Shown piece by piece: positions 43,689-52,278 of a DNA stretch of 64,000 nucleotides. The stretch comes from RFTU01 sp049423145. GTDB lineage: Bacteria; Pseudomonadota; Gammaproteobacteria; Burkholderiales; Burkholderiaceae_C. The DNA lies in assembly GCA_049423145.1 (NCBI GenBank), contig JBMSQF010000001.1, forward strand, positions 30,457-94,456. Direction: 5' to 3'. The notes under the pieces are model-generated. The model saw only the letters and a program-made list of their open reading frames with translations. It searched no databases and had not been told where the DNA came from. The translations under genes and the position numbers were made by a program. The stretch's first letter is position 1. Each line of letters begins with the position of its first letter.

Positions 43689-45479
43689 ATGGCCAAGATG
43701 AAAGCCGCAATGGCTGCCGTACTCGTGATGGAAAAGGAAGGCGTGACCAATGCCTTCGGCGTGCCCGGCGCGGCCATCAACCCCCTGTACGCCGCCTTGC
43801 GTGAGCGTCAGAGCATCACCCACATCCTGGCCCGCCATGTGGAAGGCGCTTCGCACATGGCCGAGGGCTACACCCGTGCCAAAGCGGGGAACATCGGCGT
43901 GTGCATCGGCACCTCGGGTCCGGCAGGTACCGACATGATCACCGGCCTGTATTCGGCCATCGCCGACTCCATCCCCATCCTGTGCATCACCGGCCAGGCG
44001 CCGCGTGCCCGCATGCACAAGGAAGACTTCCAAGCGGTGGACATCCAGTCGATTGCCAAGCCGGTGACCAAGATGGCCACCACCGTGCTGGAGCCCGCCC
44101 AGGTGCCGCGCGTGTTCCAGCAGGCCTTCCACCTGATGCGCTCGGGCCGCCCAGGCCCGGTGCTGATCGATCTGCCCTTCGATGTGCAGATGGCCGAGAT
44201 CGAATTCGACATCGACACCTACGAGCCGCTGTCGGTCTACAAGCCTGCAGCCACCCGCAAGCAGATCGACAAGGCCCTGGACATGCTGATGGCCGCCGAG
44301 AAGCCGCTGATCGTGGCCGGCGGCGGCATCATCAACGCCGATGCGTCTGACCTGCTGGTCGAATTCGCCGAGCTCACCGGCGTGCCCGTCATTCCCACGC
44401 TGATGGGCTGGGGCACGATTCCCGACGACCACCCGCTGATGGCCGGCATGTGTGGCCTGCAGACCAGTCACCGCTATGGCAACGCCACGATGCTGGCCTC
44501 GGATTTCGTGCTGGGCATCGGCAACCGCTGGGCCAACCGCCACACCGGTGGCATCGACACCTACACGAAGGGCCGTACCTTTGTGCACGTGGACATCGAG
44601 CCCACGCAGATCGGCCGCGTGTTCGAGCCGCAGTACGGCATCGTGAGTGACGCGAAGGCCGCGCTGGAGCTCTTCGTGCAAGCCGCGCGTGAGCGCAAGG
44701 CTGCCGGCTCGCTCAAGAGCTTCGCCACCTGGGCCGCGCGCTGCGCCGAGCGCAAGTCGCTCATGCACCGCAAGACGAACTACGACAACATTCCCATCAA
44801 GCCCCAGCGCGTGTACCAGGAGATGAATGCGGTGTTCCCGCGCGACACGGTCTACGTGTCCACCATCGGCCTGAGCCAGATTGCCGCCGCGCAATTCCTG
44901 AACATCTATGGCCCGCGCCAGTGGATCAACTGCGGTCAGGCCGGCCCCCTGGGCTGGACCCTGCCCGCCGCACTCGGTGTGGTGGCCGCTGACCCCACCC
45001 GCACGGTGGTCGGCATCGCGGGCGACTACGACTTCCAGTTTCTGATCGAGGAACTCGCTGCGGGCGCACAGTTCAAGCTGCCCTATGTGCAGGTGCTGGT
45101 CAACAACAGCTACCTCGGTCTGATCCGTCAGTCGCAGCGCGGTTTCGAGATGGACTACTGCGTGCAGCTGGCCTTCGACAACCAGAACGTGGAAGACGAA
45201 ACCCTCAAGGGCTATGGTGTCGACCATCAAAAGGTGGTGGAAGGCCTGGGTTGCAAGTCGCTGCGCGTGACCGACCCGGCCAAGCTGCAGGAATCGCTGC
45301 GCCAGGCGCAGGCCATGGCCCGCGAGTTCAGCGTGCCGGTGGTGGTGGAGGTGATCCTGGAGAAGGTGACCAACATCGCCATGGGCGTGGAGATCGACAA
45401 GATCAATGAGTTCGAGGATATCGACTGCCGCCACCCCCAGGGCACCGAAGGCCTGGTCGCGGCCGGTCTCCTTGACTGA
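43689..45479 (+). CDS. gcl: Glyoxylate carboligase (tartronate-semialdehyde synthase)
   Basis: A 596-residue ThDP enzyme that condenses two glyoxylates to tartronate semialdehyde and CO2. It has the family-specific ARHVEGASHMAEGYTRAKAG, in which Val replaces the Glu found in nearly all other ThDP enzymes. The FAD/central domain follows, and the C-terminal ThDP motif is GIAGDYDFQFLIEEL (GDx...N type, with VNNSYLG). The ATG at 43689 has an AGGAG upstream. It heads the gcl-hyi-glxR-kinase operon. Confidence 0.95.
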   Translation: MAKMKAAMAAVLVMEKEGVTNAFGVPGAAINPLYAALRERQSITHILARHVEGASHMAEGYTRAKAGNIGVCIGTSGPAGTDMITGLYSAIADSIPILCITGQAPRARMHKEDFQAVDIQSIAKPVTKMATTVLEPAQVPRVFQQAFHLMRSGRPGPVLIDLPFDVQMAEIEFDIDTYEPLSVYKPAATRKQIDKALDMLMAAEKPLIVAGGGIINADASDLLVEFAELTGVPVIPTLMGWGTIPDDHPLMAGMCGLQTSHRYGNATMLASDFVLGIGNRWANRHTGGIDTYTKGRTFVHVDIEPTQIGRVFEPQYGIVSDAKAALELFVQAARERKAAGSLKSFATWAARCAERKSLMHRKTNYDNIPIKPQRVYQEMNAVFPRDTVYVSTIGLSQIAAAQFLNIYGPRQWINCGQAGPLGWTLPAALGVVAADPTRTVVGIAGDYDFQFLIEELAAGAQFKLPYVQVLVNNSYLGLIRQSQRGFEMDYCVQLAFDNQNVEDETLKGYGVDHQKVVEGLGCKSLRVTDPAKLQESLRQAQAMAREFSVPVVVEVILEKVTNIAMGVEIDKINEFEDIDCRHPQGTEGLVAAGLLD

Positions 45480-45512
45480 TCAGCGCCGCTGATCCAAAAC
45501 GCATCCAGCCCA

Positions 45513-45541
45513 CCCGCCGGAATGGGGCATCATCCGGCGGG
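45513..45541 (+). other. Hairpin in the gcl-hyi spacer
   Basis: CCCGCCGGA and TCCGGCGGG form a 9-bp stem with an 11-base loop, 35 bases before the hyi ATG and without a T tract. It could stabilise or separate the gcl message from its downstream genes. A second, shorter stem (GATCAGC/GCTGATC, 45478-45494) overlaps the gcl stop. Confidence 0.4.
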
Positions 45542-45575
45542 CCGGGCAGTCCTCACCCTTTCGAGCACGCACCCC

Positions 45576-46355
45576 ATGACCACTTTCGCCGCCAACCTCT
45601 CGATGCTGTTCACCGAAGTCCCCTTCATTGAACGCTTCGGCCGCGCCGCCCGCGCGGGCTTCACGCAGGTGGAGTGTCAATTCCCGTATGAAGCGACGCC
45701 CGAGGCCATCAACGCTGAACTGCAGGCGCATGGCCAAAGCCTCATCCTGCACAACCTTCCGGCGGGCAACTGGGCCGGCGGCGAACGCGGCATCGCTTGC
45801 CATCCGGACCGCGTCGAAGAATTTCAGCGCGGCGTGGACCAGGCCATCGCCTACGCCACGGCCCTGGGCGTGAAGAAGATCAACTGCCTGGCCGGTATCA
45901 AGCCGGCGGGTGTGAGCGACGCGCAGGCCCGCTCGACGCTGGTGAGCAACCTGCGCTTTGCGGCGCAAAAGCTGGCTGCGCATGGCATCGACCTGCTGAT
46001 CGAGCCCATCAACACCTTCGACATCCCGGGCTTCTTCGTCAGCACCACGGCGCAGGGCTTGGGCATCCTGGACGAAGTAGGCGCGGCCAATGCCTACATC
46101 CAGTACGACGCGTACCACATGCAACGCATGGAAGGTGAACTGGCGGGCACGCTCAGCAAGCACCTGGCCCGTATCGGCCACATCCAGATCGCCGACAACC
46201 CGGGCCGAAACGAACCGGGTACCGGCGAGATCAACTACGCGTTCCTGTTCGCCCACCTCCACCGCATCGGCTATTCAGGCGCCATCGGTTGCGAGTACAA
46301 GCCGGCCCAGGGAACCGAACAGGGACTGGGCTGGCGCCAGCAGCTCGCCGCCTGA
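45576..46355 (+). CDS. hyi: Hydroxypyruvate isomerase
   Basis: A 259-residue TIM-barrel enzyme of the xylose-isomerase-like superfamily that interconverts hydroxypyruvate and tartronate semialdehyde. Conserved features: FAANLSMLFTEVPFIERF, LHNLPAGNWAGGERGIAC, the metal-binding Glu in LLIEPINTFDIPGFF, IQYDAYHMQRMEG, GHIQIADNPGRNEPGTGE and the last Glu in GCEYKP. It sits between gcl and glxR as in classical glyoxylate operons. Start at 45576 gives the family N-terminus. Confidence 0.94.
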   Translation: MTTFAANLSMLFTEVPFIERFGRAARAGFTQVECQFPYEATPEAINAELQAHGQSLILHNLPAGNWAGGERGIACHPDRVEEFQRGVDQAIAYATALGVKKINCLAGIKPAGVSDAQARSTLVSNLRFAAQKLAAHGIDLLIEPINTFDIPGFFVSTTAQGLGILDEVGAANAYIQYDAYHMQRMEGELAGTLSKHLARIGHIQIADNPGRNEPGTGEINYAFLFAHLHRIGYSGAIGCEYKPAQGTEQGLGWRQQLAA

Positions 46356-46415
46356 TCGCTTCGCGATCGCTCACCCATCAGCCGCACACCGAACTCCCCG
46401 ACGAGACACCACGAC

Positions 46416-47330
46416 ATGACCACCACTCCGCAAAAGATCGGCTTCATCGGCCTGGGCATCATGGGTTCACCCATGGCCGGCCATCTGCTGGCCGCCGGCC
46501 ACACCTTGTACGTGCACACCCGCAGCCAGGTGCCGGCCGAGCTCAGCGCCAAGGGCGCCATCGCCTGCGCCGACGCCCGCAGCGTGGCGCAGCAGGCCGA
46601 CATCATCTTCACCATGGTGCCGGACACCCCCGATGTCGAAAAGGTGCTGTTCGGTGAGCGCGGTGTCGCCGCAGGTCTGTCCAAGGGCAAGGCCGTGGTG
46701 GACATGAGCTCCATCTCGCCGATCGCGACCCAGGATTTCGCGCGCCGCATCGCCGAATTGGGCTGCGACTACCTCGACGCTCCCGTCTCGGGTGGCGAAG
46801 TCGGCGCCAAGGGCGCCACGCTCACCATCATGGTGGGCGGCAGCGAGGCCGCGTTTGAGCGTGTCAAGCCGCTGTTCGAATTGATGGGCAAGAACATCAC
46901 CTTGATCGGCCCCGCCGGTTCGGGCCAGGTCACCAAGGTGGCCAACCAGATCATCGTGGCGCTCAACATCGAGGCGGTGGCCGAGGCCCTGGTGTTCGCC
47001 GCCCGCGCCGGCGCCGACCCGGCCAAGGTGCGCCAGGCGCTGATGGGGGGCTTCGCAGCCAGCCGCATCCTCGAGGTGCACGGCGAGCGCATGGTCAAGC
47101 GAACCTTCAACCCGGGCTTCCGTATCGAGCTGCACCAGAAGGACCTCAACCTGGCCCTGAGCAGTGCGCGCGCTTTGGGCGTGAGCCTGCCCAATACGGC
47201 GACCGCACAGGAACTCTTCAACGCTTGCGCCGCACACGGCGGAAAGGCCTGGGACCATTCGGCCATGGTGCGGGCGCTGGAGAAGATGGCGAACTTCGAG
47301 ATCGGCCAGACGAGCGGACCACAGGGCTGA
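46416..47330 (+). CDS. glxR: Tartronate semialdehyde reductase (2-hydroxy-3-oxopropionate reductase)
   Basis: A 304-residue beta-hydroxyacid dehydrogenase that reduces tartronate semialdehyde to D-glycerate with NAD(P)H. The Rossmann motif is IGFIGLGIMGSPMAGHLL, the substrate-binding signature DAPVSGGEVGAKGATLTIM is present, and the catalytic Lys is in GQVTKVANQIIVALN. It takes the product of Gcl to glycerate for the next gene's kinase. Confidence 0.94.
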   Translation: MTTTPQKIGFIGLGIMGSPMAGHLLAAGHTLYVHTRSQVPAELSAKGAIACADARSVAQQADIIFTMVPDTPDVEKVLFGERGVAAGLSKGKAVVDMSSISPIATQDFARRIAELGCDYLDAPVSGGEVGAKGATLTIMVGGSEAAFERVKPLFELMGKNITLIGPAGSGQVTKVANQIIVALNIEAVAEALVFAARAGADPAKVRQALMGGFAASRILEVHGERMVKRTFNPGFRIELHQKDLNLALSSARALGVSLPNTATAQELFNACAAHGGKAWDHSAMVRALEKMANFEIGQTSGPQG

Positions 47331-47420
47331 GCCCAGATCCGCAGGACCGATGCATCGGCAGCCGCACGGGATCGCGTGCGAAGATCGTCGGCCCTTCGCT
47401 GCAGTGAACCCGACGATCAG

Positions 47421-48734
47421 ATGAATCCCGCCGACTGTCCGAACCGCGCCTTGCTGCGACGCTTGTTCGACGCCGCAGTGGCCAGCGCACAGCCCGAACG
47501 CTGTGTTCCCGCGCATCTGCCACGCATCGACGAGCTGCCGGGCATGGGCCGAGGTCGCCTCGTGGTGATCGGGGCCGGCAAGGCCTCTGCCGCCATGGCC
47601 CAGGCCTTGGAAGTCCACTATGCAGATTGGCCGGGCCGGATGGAAGGCCTGGTGGTCACCCGCTACGGCTATGGTGCGCCGTGCACGCGGATCGAGATCG
47701 TCGAGGCTGCGCACCCCGTACCCGATGAAGCTGGCTTGCGCGCAGCCCAACGCATGCTGCAGGTGGTGCAGGGCCTGTCGCCGCATGATCTCGTGATCGC
47801 GCTCATCTCTGGTGGGGGCTCTTCCTTGTTGCCGCTGCCCCTGCCGGGCCTCACGCTGGCCGACAAGCAGGCTGTCAATCGCGCACTGTTGCAGTCAGGG
47901 GCCACCATCACCGAGATGAACACCGTGCGCCGTCACCTCTCGGCCATCAAGGGTGGGCGCTTGGCGGCCGCCTGTCATCCCGCCCGCGTGGTGTCGCTGA
48001 TGATGAGCGATGTCCCTGGCGACCACGCGATCGACATCGCCTCGGGCCCCACCGTGCCCGATCCCACTTCCTGTGAACAGGCGCTGGATCTCATTGAACG
48101 GTACCGGTTGAATTTGCCCGCGGCGCTCAGCACCAAGATCCGCGAGGTGCTGCACAGTGGGCGCGGCGAGTCGGTCAAGCCGGGTGACCCGCGACTTGCC
48201 AAGGCCGAGGCGCGCCTGGTGGCAGCTCCCCAGCAAGCGCTGGAGGCGGCCGCAAGTGTGGCAGCGGCCGCAGGCTTGCGCGCCCATATCCTGGGCGATT
48301 CGCTCGAGGGCGAGGCCCGCGATGTCGGCCGCGTGCTCGGTGGCATGGCGCTTCAGGTGGCGCAGCGCGGACAGCCTTTCGAGGCACCTTGCGTGCTGCT
48401 GTCGGGCGGTGAAACCACGGTGACGGTGCGCGGCCAAGGGCGGGGTGGACGCAATGTGGAATGCCTGTTGTCCATGGCCATCAGCACGGCCGGTCATCCC
48501 CGCATTTGGGGCTTGGCCGGCGACACCGATGGCGTCGACGGCGCCGAGGAGATCGCCGGCGCCACCTTCGGACCGGACACCTGGGCCCGCGCCTGGGCCG
48601 CCGGCATCAAGCCCGCTCACCGTTTGGACCTCAACGATGGACACGGCTTCTTCCAAGCCCTTGGGGAGTCCCTCATCACCGGCCCCACCCGCACCAATGT
48701 GAACGACTTCCGCGCCGTCCTCATCACCCAATAA
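47421..48734 (+). CDS. ttuD: Glycerate 2-kinase (GckA/TtuD type)
   Basis: A 437-residue MOFRL/DUF4147 glycerate kinase that makes 2-phosphoglycerate from D-glycerate, the exit to glycolysis. Family blocks: LVVIGAGKASAAMAQALE, LVIALISGGGSSLLPLP, HLSAIKGGRLAAACHPARVV, MMSDVPGDHAIDIASGPTVP, and the MOFRL domain with CVLLSGGETTVTVRGQGRGG and DTDGVDG. The ATG at 47421 fits the family start. The stop codon lies inside the first palindromic repeat at 48733. Confidence 0.92.
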   Translation: MNPADCPNRALLRRLFDAAVASAQPERCVPAHLPRIDELPGMGRGRLVVIGAGKASAAMAQALEVHYADWPGRMEGLVVTRYGYGAPCTRIEIVEAAHPVPDEAGLRAAQRMLQVVQGLSPHDLVIALISGGGSSLLPLPLPGLTLADKQAVNRALLQSGATITEMNTVRRHLSAIKGGRLAAACHPARVVSLMMSDVPGDHAIDIASGPTVPDPTSCEQALDLIERYRLNLPAALSTKIREVLHSGRGESVKPGDPRLAKAEARLVAAPQQALEAAASVAAAAGLRAHILGDSLEGEARDVGRVLGGMALQVAQRGQPFEAPCVLLSGGETTVTVRGQGRGGRNVECLLSMAISTAGHPRIWGLAGDTDGVDGAEEIAGATFGPDTWARAWAAGIKPAHRLDLNDGHGFFQALGESLITGPTRTNVNDFRAVLITQ

Positions 48735-48755
48735 ATGGGGTCAGACCCCATTTTT
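48733..48755 (+). repeat. Palindromic repeat copy 1, overlapping the kinase stop codon
   Basis: AAATGGGGTC-A-GACCCCATTT is a perfect 10-bp inverted repeat with one central base, followed by TT. As RNA it could form an 8-bp stem with a TCAGA loop and a U tail, so it may also terminate the gcl operon. It is inverted relative to copies 2 and 3, judging by the central base. Confidence 0.85.
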
Positions 48756-48771
48756 CCGATCCACCCATGAG

Positions 48772-49539
48772 ATGCTCCGAAAAATGGAGTCTGACCCCAT
48801 TTTTGAGATTCGGCGTGACCTGGCGGCGGCCTTTCGGTTGGCGGCCCGGCGCGGTTGGGACGACATCGTCTGGACGCACCTTTCCGCTGCGGTGCCGGGA
48901 GAGCCGGGCCATTACTTCATCAACCGCTTTGGGCTGCGCTTCGATGAAGTGACCGCATCCAATTTGGTGAAGGTGGACGTGCAGGGCCGCGTTGTGGATG
49001 GATCATCGGCGCCAGTGAACCCAAGTGGGTTCGCCATCCACGGCTGTGTCCATGCGGCCCGGACCGATGCGGTGTGCGTCATTCACCTGCACACGCTGTG
49101 GGGGCAGACCCTGGCGGCGAGGCCCGAGGGGCTCCTGCCTTGTTCGCAGCCGGCGATGCGGCTGCATGGGCGATTGGGGCGCCATGCCTATGAGGGCTTG
49201 GCCTTCGAAGGGCCGGAGCGTGCGCGGCTGGTGCAGTCGCTCGGGCGCCATGACGGCCTGATCCTGGAGAACCACGGTGTGCTCACCGTTGGTCGAACCG
49301 TGGCAGAAGCCTTTGTGTTGATGCACCTGCTGGAGCGCGCGGCCCAGGTCCAGCTGCAGGCGCAGTCGGCCGGCGCTGAGGTGCTGTGCGCGCCGCCCGA
49401 TGTCGTCGCCCGCACGCAGCAGCAGTGGATCGGCGACGGCCGCACGCCCGAAGGAGTCGATGAGTGGCCGGCGCTCTTGCGGCAGGTGCAGCGCAGCGAC
49501 CCGGACTTTCTGGGTGAACGCCACCCGGATGGGCGGTGA
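48772..49539 (+). CDS. Class II aldolase/adducin-family protein, N-terminus encoded by a repeat
   Basis: A protein of about 255 residues (251 if translation starts at the ATG at 48784). It has the zinc-binding HLHT of VCVIHLHTLWGQTLAA, the later His in ENHGVLTVG, and family blocks RGWDDIVWTHLSAAVPG and FDEVTASNLVKVD. Members cleave or epimerise sugar phosphates or decarboxylate, and the substrate here is unknown. The first codons (MESDPIF) lie entirely within palindromic repeat copy 2, and conserved sequence starts only at about IRRDLAAAFRLA. No good ribosome-binding site is seen before either ATG. It is downstream of the glycerate kinase, possibly in the same pathway. Confidence 0.85.
   Translation: MLRKMESDPIFEIRRDLAAAFRLAARRGWDDIVWTHLSAAVPGEPGHYFINRFGLRFDEVTASNLVKVDVQGRVVDGSSAPVNPSGFAIHGCVHAARTDAVCVIHLHTLWGQTLAARPEGLLPCSQPAMRLHGRLGRHAYEGLAFEGPERARLVQSLGRHDGLILENHGVLTVGRTVAEAFVLMHLLERAAQVQLQAQSAGAEVLCAPPDVVARTQQQWIGDGRTPEGVDEWPALLRQVQRSDPDFLGERHPDGR
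48780..48804 (-). repeat. Palindromic repeat copy 2, inside the aldolase start
   Basis: AAAAATGGAGTC-T-GACCCCATTTTT is a 12-bp inverted repeat with one mismatch. It contains the ATG at 48784 and encodes the aldolase's first residues. It is separated from copy 1 by 24 bases and opposite in orientation, a REP-pair-like (BIME) arrangement. Confidence 0.85.
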
Positions 49540-49590
49540 CGCGCGCAGGGGGTGTTGGATCGAAGCCGAGCGAGCGGCGCCGCTTTGACG

Positions 49591-49615
49591 AAAAATGGGG
49601 TCTGACCCCATTTTT
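49591..49615 (-). repeat. Palindromic repeat copy 3, before the tautomerase gene
   Basis: AAAAATGGGGTC-T-GACCCCATTTTT is a perfect 12-bp inverted repeat with one central base, followed by another T. It lies between the aldolase stop (49539) and the tautomerase ATG (49629), in the same orientation as copy 2. The three copies bracket the aldolase gene. Confidence 0.88.
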
Positions 49616-49628
49616 TAGCGGAGGCTCC

Positions 49629-49841
49629 ATGCCCTTGATCCGAGTTGAACTCTTCGAAGGTCGCACCCCTGAGCAGAAGCGCGCGCTGGCGCAGGCCCTG
49701 ACCGAGACCACCTGCCGCGTGCTGGGTGCCAAACCCGAGGCTGTGGACGTGATGTTCTTTGACATCGCGCGCCACGATTGGGCCTCGGCGGGTGTGTTGT
49801 GGAGCGACAAGTCCCCGGCGCCGCCGCCGGCGGGCAGCTGA
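49629..49841 (+). CDS. 4-oxalocrotonate tautomerase-like small protein
   Basis: A 70-residue protein beginning MPLIRVELFEGRTPEQKRAL. Pro after the initiator Met would be the catalytic base, as in the 4-OT family. A GGAGG ribosome site lies four bases upstream of the ATG. The family tautomerises 2-hydroxydienoates, and small members also act on hydroxypyruvate-like enols in vitro. A role next to hydroxypyruvate-producing enzymes is plausible but unproven. It is convergent with glcF, 10 bases between stops. Confidence 0.87.
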   Translation: MPLIRVELFEGRTPEQKRALAQALTETTCRVLGAKPEAVDVMFFDIARHDWASAGVLWSDKSPAPPPAGS

Positions 49842-49851
49842 ACCGGTCTGT

Positions 49852-51108
49852 TCAAGCTGCAAGCATCGCGTCGATCCATTCCACCCAGTGCTGCACCGGC
49901 ACCTCGGTGCCGCTTTGAAGGTGCTGGATGCAGCCGATGTTGGCCGACAGAATCGCGCGTGGTTGGAGTTCCTTCAAATGACCGAGCTTGCGGTCGCGCA
50001 GTTGCATCGACAGTTCGGGCTGCAGCACCGAGTAGGTACCGGCTGAACCGCAGCACAGGTGACTCTCGCAAGCCGCCACTTCGATGGGAAGGCCCAGCTC
50101 CCGCAGATGGGTCTCCACGCCGCCGCGCAGCTTCATCCCATGCTGAAGGGTGCAGGGCGGGTGATAGGCCAGCGTGCCGCGCCCCGTTCTGGCGGCCGAC
50201 CCGCTCTTGCCGCCCAATAGACTCTTGAGGCGCGGCAGCAGGTCTGGCAACAGCTCGCTCAGGTCCCGCGTCTTCTCGCTGATCAACTGGGCCCGCTGTG
50301 CATACTCGGGGTCATGCGCCAGATGCTGCGCGTACTCCTTGACCGTGACGCCGCAGCCGGAGGCGTTCATCACCACAGCCTCCACCTCGCCCGACTGGAG
50401 CATCGACCACCAGGCATCGATGTTGCGCCGCATGTCGGCCAGCCCACCTTCGTGGTCGTTGAGGTGCGCGCGAATCGCGCCGCAGCACCCGGCGCCTTCG
50501 GCCACCAGGGTCTGGATGCCGCAGGCGTCCAGCACGCGCGCGGTGGCGCTGTTGACATTGGGCATCATGGCCGGTTGCACGCAACCGGCCAGCATCAGCA
50601 CCTTCCGTGGGTGCTGGCGTGTGGGCCACAGACCCGCGCGTGCCGGCGTGGCGCCGGGCACCTTCTTCTTCAAGGAATCCGGCAAGAGCGGGCGTGCGAG
50701 TTTGCCCATTGCCATGGCGGGCTTGAACAGCGGCGAGGTCAGGCCTTCCTTGAGCAGCCAGCGCACCGCCTTCTCGCGGCCCTGGCGCGGCACGCGCTCT
50801 TCCACGATGTTCCGGCCGATCTCCACCAACTGACCGTATTGCACGCCCGAAGGGCAGGTGGTCTCGCAGTTGCGGCAGGTCAGGCAACGGTCCAGGTGCT
50901 GCTGGGTCTTGGTGGTGACTTCAGCGCCTTCCAGCACTTGCTTGATGAGGTAGATGCGCCCGCGCGGGCCGTCCAATTCATCACCCAGCAGTTGATAGGT
51001 GGGACAGGTGGCGGTGCAGAAACCACAGTGCACGCATTTGCGCAAGATGGCCTCGGCCGCCTGGCCCTCGCGGGTGCCGGCGAATTCTGGTGCGAGATGG
51101 GTTTGCAT
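49852..51108 (-). CDS. glcF: Glycolate oxidase iron-sulfur subunit GlcF
   Basis: A 418-residue protein with two N-terminal [4Fe-4S] motifs (CVHCGFCTATCPTY and CLTCRNCETTCPSG) and two CCG domains (AGCVQPAMMPN...GAGCCGAIRAH and YHPPCTLQHG...CCGSAGTYS). It passes electrons from the flavin subunits to the quinone pool during oxidation of glycolate to glyoxylate at the membrane. It is last in glcDEF and supplies glyoxylate for the convergent gcl operon. Confidence 0.94.
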   Translation of the reverse strand: MQTHLAPEFAGTREGQAAEAILRKCVHCGFCTATCPTYQLLGDELDGPRGRIYLIKQVLEGAEVTTKTQQHLDRCLTCRNCETTCPSGVQYGQLVEIGRNIVEERVPRQGREKAVRWLLKEGLTSPLFKPAMAMGKLARPLLPDSLKKKVPGATPARAGLWPTRQHPRKVLMLAGCVQPAMMPNVNSATARVLDACGIQTLVAEGAGCCGAIRAHLNDHEGGLADMRRNIDAWWSMLQSGEVEAVVMNASGCGVTVKEYAQHLAHDPEYAQRAQLISEKTRDLSELLPDLLPRLKSLLGGKSGSAARTGRGTLAYHPPCTLQHGMKLRGGVETHLRELGLPIEVAACESHLCCGSAGTYSVLQPELSMQLRDRKLGHLKELQPRAILSANIGCIQHLQSGTEVPVQHWVEWIDAMLAA

Positions 51109-51120
51109 GGAACGGCGAGA

Positions 51121-52278
51121 TCAGAAATCGGGATGCAGGCGGCCTCGATTGAACAGGCCGTGGGGATCGAAGGCGGCCTTGAGCTGGCGGTGAATGCGCA
51201 GCAGCACCGGATCGAGCGCCATCGTCGTACCCGATCGGGGGCCGCGAAAGATCTGTGCATGCCCACCGGCGGCCCGTGCGGCCTTCATCAGGGCTTGCTC
51301 CGTATCGGCATCCCCTTCGGCGGTGACCACCCAACGCTGCGCACCGCCCCACTCGATGAGCGTGCCACTGCCCAGGCCCGTCACACCCAGGGGCCCAGCC
51401 GTCTGGGGCACCGACACCCGCCAGAGATGGCCGGCCTTGCTCACCGCCGACAGGGCTTCACCAAAGAATTCATCGCGCTGATCGCGCAAGCCCGCCCAAA
51501 ACGCGTGGGCCATTTCGGTAGGGATGGTTTCACCACCCAGGCGGCGCTGCGCGGACTCCACTGCCGCGCGCGCGCCCGACAGCCGAACCACCAGCACGCC
51601 GTCCCACCACGCGCTGGCGTGCAGAGGAAGGGGCTGGCCACCCCACTCGTTGAGCCGCGCCAGGGCACTGCGCTCATCACAGTCAAACCGCAGCGTCGTC
51701 GTGGAAGGCGCCATGGGCAGCACCTTGAGCGAGACCTCCAGGATCACGCCCAGCACCCCCATCGAGCCAGCGAGCAGGCGCGAGACGTCATAGCCCGCCA
51801 CGTTCTTCATCACCTGCCCACCAAATGACAGCACCTCGGCCCGTCCGTTGAGCAGGCTCGCGCCCAACACGAAGTCCCGAACCCCGCCGACGGCTGCACG
51901 GGCAGGGCCCGCCAAACCGGCAGCGACCGCGCCACCCACCGTGCAGCCAGGTTCGTGCCGGGGCGGCTCGAAGGCCAGACACTGACCCTTCTCCGCCAAA
52001 ACGGATTCCACCTCCGACAGGGGGGTGCCCGCCCGCGCGGTGATCACAAGCTCGCTGGGTTCGTAGCTGCTGATGCCGCGCAGGGCGCCGGTGCTCAGCA
52101 GCTCGCCCTGGAGGGGGCCGCCGAGAAAGTCCTTGCTGCCCGCGCCGCGGATGCACAGACCGCCGCCCTCACCGTCAGCCGCGGCGCCGTGGACCGTCGC
52201 TGCGCGCACCCGGTCCACGAGTTCTTCGAGCGCCGCATCCCGCAAGGTGGGCGGTGAACCCTCCACCACGCCGTGCAT
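51121..52278 (-). CDS. glcE: Glycolate oxidase FAD-binding subunit GlcE
   Basis: A 385-residue FAD_binding_4 protein, shorter than GlcD. FAD-domain segments CIRGAGSKDFLGG, EPSELVITARAGTPLSEVE and PGCTVGGAVAAGLAGPARAAVGG are visible, and FGGQVMKNVAGYDVSRLLAG is typical of GlcE. Its ATG shares a base with the glcD stop (TGATG), so the subunits are coupled. Confidence 0.93.
   Translation of the reverse strand: MHGVVEGSPPTLRDAALEELVDRVRAATVHGAAADGEGGGLCIRGAGSKDFLGGPLQGELLSTGALRGISSYEPSELVITARAGTPLSEVESVLAEKGQCLAFEPPRHEPGCTVGGAVAAGLAGPARAAVGGVRDFVLGASLLNGRAEVLSFGGQVMKNVAGYDVSRLLAGSMGVLGVILEVSLKVLPMAPSTTTLRFDCDERSALARLNEWGGQPLPLHASAWWDGVLVVRLSGARAAVESAQRRLGGETIPTEMAHAFWAGLRDQRDEFFGEALSAVSKAGHLWRVSVPQTAGPLGVTGLGSGTLIEWGGAQRWVVTAEGDADTEQALMKAARAAGGHAQIFRGPRSGTTMALDPVLLRIHRQLKAAFDPHGLFNRGRLHPDF

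Noticed and set aside
43671..45434. A minus-strand open frame of nearly 590 codons opposite gcl
   Set aside because: Antisense shadow of gcl with no motif. It lacks a ribosome site and would read into the LysR-gcl control region.
45478..45494. Hairpin GATCAGC/GCTGATC at the end of gcl as a terminator
   Set aside because: It has no T tract and hyi follows in the same operon, so termination here is unlikely.
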